Shown: positions 10,842 to 21,060 of the stretch, in pieces
Position numbering within the stretch: the stretch's first letter is position 1
Layout of the letters: every line of letters starts with the position of its first letter
Assembly: GCA_015680685.1 (NCBI GenBank)
Contig: MNCI01002833.1
Span: forward strand, 17,797 to 80,106
Direction: 5' to 3'
DNA length: 62,310 bases
Source: Gnetum montanum
Taxonomy: Eukaryota; Streptophyta; Gnetopsida; Gnetales; Gnetaceae
Notes under the pieces: generated by a model
Told to the model about the DNA's origin: nothing
Databases searched by the model: none
What the model saw: only the letters and a program-made list of their open reading frames with translations
Position numbers and translations under genes: made by a program

Positions 10842-11310
10842 AGTATGGGTTTGGGAAAGGCATGTCTGTGAAAGGTGATGTATACAGCTTTGGAGTGATT
10901 GCTTTGGAAGTCATTACAAAAATAAAGCCTACACATGAAATGTTTTTAGAAGATCTCACACTGCCATCGTGGATCTCCATGGCTTTGGAAGGAAGGTCAG
11001 GTGAAAAAAGAAGAGAAGCAGTGAAAGATATTATTAAGACAGCAGATGACGGTGGAGGAGGAATTGAGTTTGACAAAGATGAAGAAATGTCAGTGGTTGA
11101 AAGCATTTTGAAAGCATTTTGATGTTAGGTCTACTTGCCATAACACTTCCATGAGGCCTCACATGATGGAAGTTGAATCATTTTTACAATCACTTTATCC
11201 TCTGGATCCCCAGAAACCAAAGGACACTAGGACGCTACCAAACAACTTAGAAGAAGTTATTAATATTCATGTCCACCATAGCATGGAAGAAGCTGAAAGT
11301 TGAACAGTTT

Positions 11311-12129
11311 CTTCCAATTAATTATTCAAGAGATCTCTTTATCTTTGTTCATTTGTATGATTCACTTGTTACTTGTAACTAAATGCTTTTATGTCTGAAA
11401 TACTGGTGACTTGTACGAATTGTTCCATCTTGCAATGGAGAAATGCACTCTCATGCAAATATTCTATATGCAAATTGTTGTTTTTCAGAACTCCATTAAA
11501 TTATTTACCTTTAATGCTAGTAACAAAATCGGAGAAGATATTCCGGGAACTAACATTTCCTTATGGTCCTTTGGATTTCTGCTAACCTGTAGTAGTACAA
11601 CTGTACTTGGTTACTTGCATAACCAAAGCAGTTTGGTGGTTGCCATGCCTAAATAAATTCCCGTTTCTACTTCTCTTATCTTTGTAGGTCAGTCACTTTT
11701 TATCGGCTTTGAAATTAAGTTTCCTCTAACAATGAATTTTGTGCATGCATGTACAATGTTGACAATATTCATGATCAACATTTCCAAGTTTCTAAAATTT
11801 AATATGTATTAAATATTAAAAATGCTTTAAATTAATATAAGTTTTTGGATTAAATGTTAGCATTCCTCTGCAATTTCAATTATAAGTTTGAAAAAAGTTG
11901 TAGCCAAAATTATTTGGGCGAAAAAAGTTGTTTGTGAGTAACAAAGAATAAGATGTATTTATTCTAAATGTAGAATGGGTAAATAGTACTAGATAATGAA
12001 AAATTATTTGTTGTTGGAGAGGAGAATCTATGTATCTTCATTATGATGCAAAGTTATTTCAATAACCTTGAAAAGAACCCATTCTACAAATCTTTCTTAG
12101 CAAAATTAGCATAGAAAAATAAGAATACA
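11311..12129. other. AT-rich stretch without recognisable genes
   Basis: Probably the former 3' untranslated and downstream sequence of the kinase pseudogene. Short open stretches at 11391-11656 show no family resemblance and are not called. Confidence 0.5.
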
Positions 12130-12440
12130 AAGGAATAGAGAAACTCTTCCTCTATTATTTATTATCAATATGAGAAATACATTATCAATGAGGAATAAAG
12201 CTCAACTCAATCCTCCAAAAGATCCTAGAGGCCACACATTCCTTTTCAATCCCTTAATTACTCACTCTTGGAGCACAAAGCTTAAGATAAAACAACACTT
12301 ATAAGAGATTCCTTCAACCTTTCCCAAGTACTCTCACTCAAGCTTCACACCTCTTGAAGTCTCTTGTTCCTCTTGGACACACTCTTCAAGTCATAGATAG
12401 GCTCTTGTAACTATTGGATTGACACTTGGTCTTTTATTTA
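12130..12440. repeat. Dispersed repeat, copy 1 (~300 bp)
   Basis: Direct repeat of 12978-13285. Shared words include aactcttcctctatta, caatatgagaaatacatta and gaggaataaagctcaact. No coding content or terminal structure recognised. It could be paired terminal repeats of a small element of about 1.15 kb, or an independent duplicated repeat. Confidence 0.7.
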
Positions 12441-12977
12441 AAATGCATGATCTTTTTGGAAATTGATTTTTTTCATACTATGAATGGTTGCAATCATACC
12501 CAACTTCTACTTCCAAGCCTACAACCTACTTCAACTTGTACTAGTAAACCTTGGAATATTATTCCTTTATTCTTCTATGGACTATGATTTCTTGTGGTTT
12601 GCATTCTTTAGACTACAACCGCCTAGGATCTCCCTTTAGCTTGCTTGACTTTAGAAACATGAAAATTCCAAGTTACCACTAATTGCAATTAACTGCAACT
12701 CACAGTAACCCACAATCCAAAGGTTACAACTAACTCCAACTTGTACTCCCATTACAATTGTCTACACTAACTAAGAAAAACATGCAAAAGAATTCAAATA
12801 GATATCCAAACATGAATACCCACTCCTAAGATTCTTCTAGTACATTGAGGATGATAAAAATATGAAGAAGAGATAGTGATGTCTTCATCACACTATTATT
12901 TTGAAGGAAGTTTTCGAAGAGTATTAAACTTGTTAAAATTTTATTTCTTGAAATTAGCTTAAAAAACAATAACACAA

Positions 12978-13285
12978 AAGAATGGATTAACTCTTCCTCT
13001 ATTATGTACTATCAATATGAGAAATACATTAACAATGAGGAATAAAGCTCAACTTAATCCTCCCAAGGATCTTAGAGGTTAGATATGTCACTTCATAAAT
13101 CCTTAATTGCTTACTCTTGGAGTATAAAGCTCAAGATAAGAGAATACTCATAAGAGATTCCTTTAACCTCACTCAAGTCCTCTCGCTCTTGCCTCACACC
13201 TCTTGGACTCTCTTGGTCCCTCTTGGACATACACTTTTCAAGTCATAGACATCATTTTATAACCACTAGAGTGACCCTTAGTCTT
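12978..13285. repeat. Dispersed repeat, copy 2 (~300 bp)
   Basis: Diverged direct copy of 12130-12440, same orientation, start points about 850 bp apart. The sequence between the copies is AT-rich and has no recognised gene. Confidence 0.7.
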
Positions 13286-13640
13286 CCTATTCAATGTTAT
13301 GTTAAAAATAAAATAGAAAATCAAAATAATTTAAGTAATGTTATAATGCATGATATTAAAATATATTATAGGATTTTTTATTCAAAAAAGTACATTGAAA
13401 ATATTGATATAGTCCATTGTGCATGCTAAATATATGTATTTGAAACTTGTTTTTTGGTAGGCTAAGGATCCTTACATATGATGTGTTAAAAATGTTTAAA
13501 CATTAAATATGCAAGTTAATGCATAGCTATGCGATGTTTACCATGCTTACACATCTTTCTATTTCAAGCTGAAGCACACATCAAAATTACCAACTATATA
13601 TGAAACCTAAATTTTTAAAATGTTTTCTTAAGTTAAAAGT

Positions 13641-13870
13641 AACAATAAGGACAATGTGCATACAATTATTTTTTGGTTAAATACTTTTATAGGTTGGAAA
13701 AGGTAGATTAAAAATAGCAATAAATAGGTTGGAAAAGGTAGATTAAAAATAACAATAAATAGGTTGGAAGAGGTAGATTAAAAATTACAATAAATAGGTT
13801 GGAAAAGGTAGATTAAAAATAGCAATAAGGCCAATGTGCATACAATTATGTTTTGGTTAAATACTTTTAT
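13641..13870. repeat. 35-bp tandem array inside a ~50-bp direct repeat
   Basis: Four copies of a 35-bp unit starting taggttgg (13690, 13725, 13760, 13795). The sequence aaggacaatgtgcatac...ggttaaatacttttat before the array (about 13650-13690) recurs just after it (about 13825-13870), so the array sits between two copies of its own flank. Confidence 0.88.
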
Positions 13871-14759
13871 ACACACTCAAGGATATTGTAGTTAAAAAGT
13901 CAAATGCATATGCACATTTATTCTTAAATTATGTGTAGGGATCATGAGTTTGCTAAAGTAGAAGGGCTTTTTTTTTCATGTAATGCTTAGGTACTCAAGA
14001 TATAGATAGCTATCATATACACTATTACCGATACAAAGTAGAACATGTTTGAAGTTTGATATTGCATTATAAAAAACATTAAAATTTTAAAACTTTAATT
14101 TTAAAATTGTTCTTTACTTTTCTTCACCTTTATTATCTTGTAGATTTGACTACAAACTTTTATTAATGGTATTTTATTTCTTGTGTGTTGTACTATCTAA
14201 AGGTTTTGATTGCAAAATACCATAAAATATCATTTAATGTTTTGATATTTTTTGACTTTATTTTCTTACCATTATATTAATTTATTCAACTTTGCATGAT
14301 GTAATTTGAAGAAGTTAAAACATGTTAAAAACCTTTCAAACTATTAACAAAAAATCTTCAAAAAAATTATAAAAATGAAAGAGCTCCAAGACATTGTATT
14401 CTTTGACTAGTAGATTTTATCCCAATAGGGTTACAGACATTATGAAAAGTATTGTTAAAGTTTTCCATTTGATTGAAATGAGTTCAATCTTGTTAAGTTA
14501 CCATATATATATCCAAACATTGTATACATTACAATTGTTGTGGACAAAAAGAAGATCAATGCTATAACAAAGGATAATGAGTCATTCTACAAAAATTAAC
14601 ATTTCTAGAATCTTAGATTGAAGAAAATCACATTGAATTGAAAAAAGTAGCAATGAAGACAATGATGACAACTATAATTATAGATATATTAAAGAAGCAA
14701 GATGAGAAAAGAGTAAAAGAAAAAAAAATTTATAATTAGATGGTATTATAGAGTTAAAG
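13871..14759. other. AT-rich stretch without recognisable genes
   Basis: Very AT-rich, with no ORF or motif that I can support. Its 3' end may be decayed upstream LINE sequence. Confidence 0.45.
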
Positions 14760-16711
14760 AATAAAAACAATGAACAAGTGGTTATATAAGTTGAGCAAAT
14801 TATTAAGGATACACATAATACTTTTCCAATGATTAATCAATCATTTAGGGCTCTAGGTGATATAGTTGAAAATTCTCGCCGTGTAATATTTAATTTTCAT
14901 GAGGTAGAAGATAAAGAGTTTGTTTAGAGGCATCATAGTCACCTAAAGCAAAGTGATCATGGGAACAAAATTTAGATAAATGAATATCTCACATGCAAAG
15001 AACTTGTAGAAAGAGCTTAATTGAATATTAGCAACGTGGCAATTATTATAGATAAAAAATATTTTTAAAAATGTTCTCAAAAACATATAGGTCATGTACA
15101 TTGTGGTTTTATTAATATTGACAATGTCATTGCAAAAGAAAAGAAAATTATTCTCTAAATATTGGTTTCTTTAATTGTTTTGATATTTTTGATTTAGTAG
15201 AAACATGGGATGGGAAGATGAGGGCTCCTAAGATTTTATTGTTTCAAGTTTTATTAAATTTTCTCTAAATAATATTAAAGAATGTAGAAAAGGAAGGCCC
15301 TTTAAAGGAATTGTTTACTTAGTTAGAAATTCATTGAAGTAGTTTGTGCAACAACATAAAATATATGAGCATAAGCAATATATTCGGATAAAAATCTATC
15401 ACTATCATGGTCGCACTTTTCTTATATTTCATTATTTTCCCCCTACAATAATGCAGATCTATTTAAAGACTATTCTTTTAATATTTAAAAATAGATATTG
15501 TAGATTTTAGAATAAAAGGAATTATTTTTATTTATGGAGATTGTAATACTAGAGTCAACAAACTAAACTTATTCAATGGTAGTATGACATTGGTGGCATA
15601 GTCATTAATCTAGATCATTCTTGGCTTTGACATTTTCAAGAGTGTATGAAGTTTGCAAAAATTCCTAATAAAAAAGTTTTCATTTTTTTATTAATTTTGC
15701 AAAGCCATCTCATTCAATGATTTATGTAAAACTACTGTTGCACTTACATAAAATTTGCCTCCGTTTTGAAACAACCCAAAATTGTATAAGTGATTATTAA
15801 AATTATAGACAACAATTCAGAGAAAAAAATTAATTTTAAAGCAACATTAAATCTAAATAAGATTTTCCACTTTCTCTAACTCTCTTTGGTATCCTTATTG
15901 CTAAAATGTAACAATTATTTTGTAATGGGTAAGATAGTCCTGCTATCAAAATTGGATCCTAAGTAGGGAATTTCTTTTATATGCAAATGTTGCTATTTTG
16001 ATCTCCACTACTATAGAACGTATGCAATATATGTTGAAAATTTTAGAAACTTATTATCATTCATTTGGTCTTCAAGTGAATGTAGATAAAACCAAATTGA
16101 TGATTTAGGATACAAGAAATACCTATTATACCTTTCATGTTAGAGGTACCAATGTGGTAATAGTAGAATTTTAAAAATATTTGGGTCTCATTTATATAAA
16201 TAATTAGATGTGGGTAAAGTATGTCAAAGAAAAAATACCAAGAGATTTCAAAGCTTTATATACTTTCAAAGACAAGTGCAAGGATTTAGGACTCTGTGTG
16301 CTTCAAAAGTCAAAAAACAAATTTTTCATACTATCGTCTATTGTACTGTAATATATGGATGTGTTATCTGGGAACCTGAAGTCAATGCTAAACTTTGAAA
16401 AGATATTGAAAGAGTTAAAAAAAGTTATCTTCTCTATGAGTTAAAGGTGAAGATAAAAATACCTTATTCATCGTTACTATGTGAATGTGATTTATTGCCT
16501 TTAGAAGTAGAAGTCTTATGTCAATTCATTCCATAGACTCACAGCCTCCATGTCTCAAGGTAAGATTAATTTTCTAAAGCAGTTCTTCAGAATTCATGAG
16601 ACTATGGTTGGTATTTTCAAAGGATGCAATGGTTAAGAAAATGAAATATCTCTTGGGAGGACATGCAAAAAATTCCTAAGCATATTTCCAAGTATTCAAG
16701 CAAAAGGTTTT
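14760..16711 (+). pseudogene. LINE remnant 2, endonuclease and reverse transcriptase part
   Basis: Same organisation as LINE remnant 1, less truncated. GFINIDNVIAKEKK (about 15107-15150) precedes an endonuclease block with ETWDGK near 15200 and a GDxN motif (IFIYGDCNTRV) near 15530. RT follows: a weak equivalent of the DFAKAYDS block near 15700, then LLYANVAILIS (15973 on), where the catalytic YADD has become YANV, and GLQVNVDKTKLMI. The region to 16430 (PRDFKALYTFKDKCKDL-like) matches LINE remnant 3 on the opposite strand. The gene continues in two more pieces at 23974 and 31497, separated by elements B and C. Confidence 0.8.
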
Positions 16712-16716
16712 AACAC

Positions 16717-17663
16717 TGATGGGATGCAATTCGCATGTGCCGCGATATCGCATCGTCCCCTGTGATATCGCGTACGCAATATTGCGATCCACTGCCAACT
16801 CTATAAATAAGAGGTAGCACTCCCCTTATTTCTGATCATAGGCTAAAAGTAGGGAAACTCTGGTAGTTTGATCACTCCAAAGATAGAATATTTTCCATGT
16901 GTCCGCAGTAGGAGTCCCCAAGTGAACGGATCTTTATTCAAGCAGTTTGTACCTGAATACAAGTTGTGTACAGTAATAAAGACAAGCTTTATGGATAAAC
17001 CTTGCAATGCATGGAATAGGATTTATTACCTATTATTTCTTACATATTATTTATTACCTGCATTAGCGTGGGATGAGTACGACTTGATTACGAGCATTGA
17101 CGAATCTGTACGGCTAATCAAGGAATCGGCTACTCATCGCGATTAGTCTCTCTCACCCTCAACACCTAGAACGTGAGATGAGTACGACTTGATTACGAGC
17201 ATCTATGGATGTGTACGGCTAGTCAAGGAATCGGATGCTCGTCACGTTTAGGCTAGTTAAGTGCCTCAGTACAACCACTTCGAGCACATGCATTACGTGT
17301 GGTGATCCCAATAACGATTAGCGTTTGGTAGCCATAGTTGCATAGTTCAGGGTGTGTACGGTAAGTGGGAATGGATGCTGATGCTAGTTAATTTAGACTT
17401 AGTCCTTAGTTAGAGTTAGCTAGTTTCTCAACCCTTCACCTTGATAAGCATAGGAGAAAAATAGAAAAGCTATAAAAATCATAAACCTCGGACTTACTTA
17501 ACCATACACCGTGACAAACACAAGTAAGTTTGGGAAGACAACAAATGATTAACCCTAAGTGTTCCATGGCGCATGTAGGAATTTAGTCTACAGAGTTCGA
17601 TCGGATTGTGTGTGCTATGCTCATTTCATATGGTTGAGTGTAGGGGTACCTCGCCACTCATCA
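16717..17663 (+). repeat. 5' LTR of element B
   Basis: 947 bp, TGATGGG...CTCATCA. U3 has CGATATCG palindromes (16740-16790), then the ctataaataagagg promoter. Two 67-bp modules (17072-17138 and 17177-17243) each begin GATGAGTA and end in TACTCATC or a close variant. Confidence 0.9.
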
Positions 17664-17664
17664 T

Positions 17665-17682
17665 TGGCACTATTGCCAGGGA
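17665..17682 (+). other. Primer-binding site of element B (tRNA-Asp type)
   Basis: tggcactattgccaggga, 14 of 18 matches to the tRNA-Asp complement. All four differences are C-to-T or G-to-A. Confidence 0.8.
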
Positions 17683-17811
17683 CTAAGTGTTTGTGTGTTG
17701 AATAAAACATAAGAGATATCACTCACATTGTTGTGAGCCTTAATGAACCTTTAGGTTAATCAAGATAAAAAAAATTATTTATATAATAGTGAATTAGCAC
17801 ACCAATAAAAA

Positions 17812-20330
17812 ATATCTTCTTCTCATAAGAGCAACTCACCACCTAAGGACCATACACGAGAGAATCGGAAACATAAAACACATAGCCGAAATTAGCCAGG
17901 TCCTAAACAATATAAGATGACATATACTCATCCCGATGAGTTCATTCCAAACTTTACTTTTATCCTCCATCAAGACAAATAGCTATGATGGAGATATTTG
18001 CAAGGTAACATCGTGTTACCCCCAGATCGATCAGTCTCTGGCATGCTCTTCCATGCCTTGGCATAAATTGGCATGCAAGAACTATTTGCTGAATATGTTG
18101 CTGAAGATTTTGACATGAGGGACTATTATCCCACAGATGCCCAACGTATGAGAGAGATAAGGCAGGAGATTCAACATACTTTTCTGAAGGGCAAAGTCCT
18201 GCACATCCTTAGCGAAATAGGAGATGAGGAACCCCTTATCACGGGTTCTTTAAGAAATGATGTTCCCCCTCCTAACGATGGTGAGGAGGTTGGGTATCAA
18301 AATCTATGATCAACGATACATAACACTGGTTCTGATGCTCGTGAACACCAACTTTTCACAGAGGGAACAACCACTCATGCTAAGGATGAGCACTTAGATC
18401 GTCACCACGATTAGGGCCGTAGCAGCCGAAGAGGAGGTAAGAAAAATCATCATGGTGATAGTTCCCCTTCTTCACATCACTCACCCTCTCCTTCCACATC
18501 TGGGCATAGCCACCATGAACATAAAGATGACGATAAAAGTAAGAAGGATGAAAGACCTCGATGGGAAAGTCAAGAAAGAGGACAAGGAAAAGGATGTAGG
18601 GAGAGTAGTGAACAACGCAAACATCACAGGTGTCATGAAAGAGATGATCATGATGAGCCCCTACTCACAACCCAAAGTATACTTGACATAACAGAGGTAG
18701 TTAGGATTCTCACAAGGCATTTAAAAGATAGTCGGTTCAGGTGTTTAGACATGAACAATATCTCACGATTTGAGGGGGGATACAATGCTGATTCGAAAAA
18801 TCATTTACACGAATTCCATGATGCCTGTGCCTTGTAGAATATAGAAAATGAGTGGCAAAAACTTAAGTTGTTCCCAAGGACACTCACTAAAGAAGTAGAG
18901 AGTTGGTACCGGTCCTTAGAATGAAAAACCATCAAGAGGTGGAGTACGATTCTAGAACTGTTCAAAAAAAAGTATCAAACATACTCCAGAGTGTCCAATT
19001 TGCGTAAGCAGATCCAAGGCTAGAAGCAAGGTACATATGAACCCTTGGACACTACCATGGCCCGCTACTATACATTGTTACATCATTGCCCAAACCATGG
19101 GTACACTCAACGGGATCAACTTCGCCACATCGTGGATGGGCTAAGGAATGAAACTAGAAGAACCCTGGGAACTTATTCCCAAGGGAGACTCTCACAACTT
19201 AGAGGCAAGGAAGTGCATAGCTTGTTGGAGTAAGTAGTGCAAGAAGAGGGTGAACTACATAAAAGGAAAAGTGTAGAAGAATACAACTGTGATCCCTCCC
19301 TTTGCAAGAAGGGAGTGAAATTCTATGATGAGGAGGATGAGTCACCACTCGAAGAGTTGGTGAACTGGAAAACTTTGCCGATCCAAAAATTAACAACTGA
19401 GGTATTGGCCAAGGTAGACCAAATGTGGGATTCCTTAGACTCGAGAATTGAAACAATCTTGAAAATTGTAGAAGAGTCTAAGGAGAAACGAAGTAGTGAC
19501 AAAGGTAAGGCAAAGCAAAGAAATTCAAGCCCTACACATAACAAGGGTAAGGGGAAAATTCTTATCTCCGATGAGGCTGTGGACTCTGACATAGACGATG
19601 ACGGTGGATGTGAGATCTACCACTATGACCATCCTAAGGGATGTTTCCCAATTATCTCACATCTACAGGAGTCTAGGGTGTATGCGCTAAATCCAAGACT
19701 CAACCAACGGCAAACACCCCGTAGGTTACCTTATCCACAAGGTAATCCAAGGTATTTCCACCAACCACTAACATATTATCCAAGTGGAACTCCACCATAG
19801 CCCATTGGATAGCATCAGTAGTGGCAATATCCATAGTCATGGGGGATGCCACCACCAACACAACAGTACCCTTACCGACACCTCGATCCTTATGGTTATT
19901 ATGTGTAGCAGCCAGTTTCTCCAGGTGATTCTATGAGTCACATAACCTCCAACCATCACTAACAAGTTCAAGAGTACTTCAGGAGGACTCCTTCTCCTCC
20001 AGGAGACATCTCACACTCATTCCATCCTCCAAATCCATCCACACCTCCTCCACTTGTAGTTTCCACAACACCTCCTGCTCCAACAATGCAAGGGGAACTT
20101 CCTCCTCAACCATAGCAATGTCATGCTGCCAGAGCTATAAATGTTCAACCTACTACTGGTTCTGAAAACTATAAAAAGAGAAGACCTTACTTCAGAACCA
20201 AAAGCCTAGACAAACTCTCACAACAACAAGCGGTTGGGCCCATGTACACTCCTCCACCATCTAACACTTCGGATCACCCTTTAGTCCAATAGAGCATAAC
20301 ACATATGGTTATGTTAATGCATACTGTAAC
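17812..20330 (+). pseudogene. gag of element B
   Basis: Capsid polyprotein with the family start region Ser-Ser-Ser-His, but the initiator ATG is ATA here (17812-17814; intact at 25203 in C). N-terminal block FAEYVAEDFDMRDYYP near 18080; Ser/His-rich low-complexity segment at 18440-18680, shifted in frame; capsid region from about 18740 (MNNISRFEGGY) through HIVDGLRNETRRTLG. The best open part is 19237-19800, with a Lys/Glu-rich stretch and the knuckle-like CEIYHYDHPKGC (19609-19644), in which the second Cys of D's motif has become Tyr. A Pro/Gln/Tyr-rich tail follows to about 20300. Several stops are CAG- or CAA-to-stop changes. Confidence 0.88.
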
Positions 20331-21060
20331 TAACTAGATCAAAGTAGGCCACCTTCTCAGGAAACTAATTGACCCTGGAAGTCCCTTAATATACCTTCAA
20401 GTCATCAGAAATGAACCACATAGGGCTCTTCTTGAGTCAGGTTCCTGAGTCAACTTAATTTCACAAGAGATGTATCATGCCTGGAACCTACCCCAACTTA
20501 AGAAGAGCAACATTCAACTAGAGCTAACAGACCAGTCCATCACCATTCCCTTGGGATTGGTGGAGGACATCATTACCATTGTGTGTGATTGGTCTTACCT
20601 AGTTGATTTCCTGGTGATTGAAGTAAACAACAACGAAGGGAACTTCCCAATTATAATGGGAAGGGCATGGCTAAGTATAGCAGAAGCATGCCTTAGGATC
20701 CGCGATCTTTCCTTAGAAATTTCTAATATAAACATTTATGGAAAGATCGAGAAGAGGAAAGTTCCATGCATTACATACAGTGATTCATCAGGTGATGACA
20801 TGGAGGAAATGCCTTCATGTAATAGGTGTGCCCTTGAAACTTTGAAACAAAGATGCATGTATGTTGCAACCACACCACCAGTAGTAGACACCCCATGGTT
20901 GACAACTACTAGAAGGAGCAGAAAAATGTGCATAGAATGAACTGAGGAAACCCATGCCCATAACAAAGGCATAGACACATTGGAATATGAGTGTCGCCAA
21001 CTTCCATCCCTCAATTTAAGATCATTAATTGGGAGAAGTTGGGCACTTCTTAGAAATTTA
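20331..21060 (+). pseudogene. Retroviral-type aspartic protease of element B plus linker
   Basis: The enzyme would cleave the Gag-Pol polyprotein. The active-site region reads LLESGS, stop, VNLIS (about 20428-20463); the family consensus is LIDSGSxVNLIS, so the catalytic Asp has become Glu and a stop follows. Downstream YHAWNLPQLKKSNIQLEL, ITIPLGLVEDI, DFLVIEV and FPIIMGRAWLS fit the retropepsin fold (flap and the ILG-like end). A Cys-rich segment (CNRCALETLKQRC) and the linker that in D leads into RT follow; here it stops at the deletion junction near 21060. Confidence 0.85.

Larger units (their letters stand above)
9127..11310 (+). pseudogene. LRR receptor-like kinase pseudogene, C-terminal half
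   Basis: The normal product is a plasma-membrane receptor with extracellular leucine-rich repeats, one membrane span and a cytoplasmic Ser/Thr kinase. Plant-type repeats (LSGSIPPQIANL, LVLSANNLSGSIPPEVAGL, INLSSNQLSGKIA) run from 9129 to about 9900, then a Cys-containing cap (NLCGRC) and a hydrophobic span near 10060-10130. Kinase pieces follow: a degraded glycine loop (EGIHGKVYRG, 10240-10280), VAIQ with Gln in place of the catalytic Lys (10326-10328), IIHCNIKPEN with Asn in place of the catalytic Asp (10620-10628), DFG intact (10662-10670), GYIAPEYG across an intron, and MRPHMMEV near 11150. Frameshifts lie near 10100, 10170, 10281 and 11111. The ligand-binding N-terminus is missing. It resembles the family containing Arabidopsis At2g24130 (from memory, not searched). 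Confidence 0.9.

Noticed and set aside
11391-11656. Two overlapping short ORFs after the kinase pseudogene
   Set aside because: No motif, and the composition matches surrounding AT-rich 3' flank.
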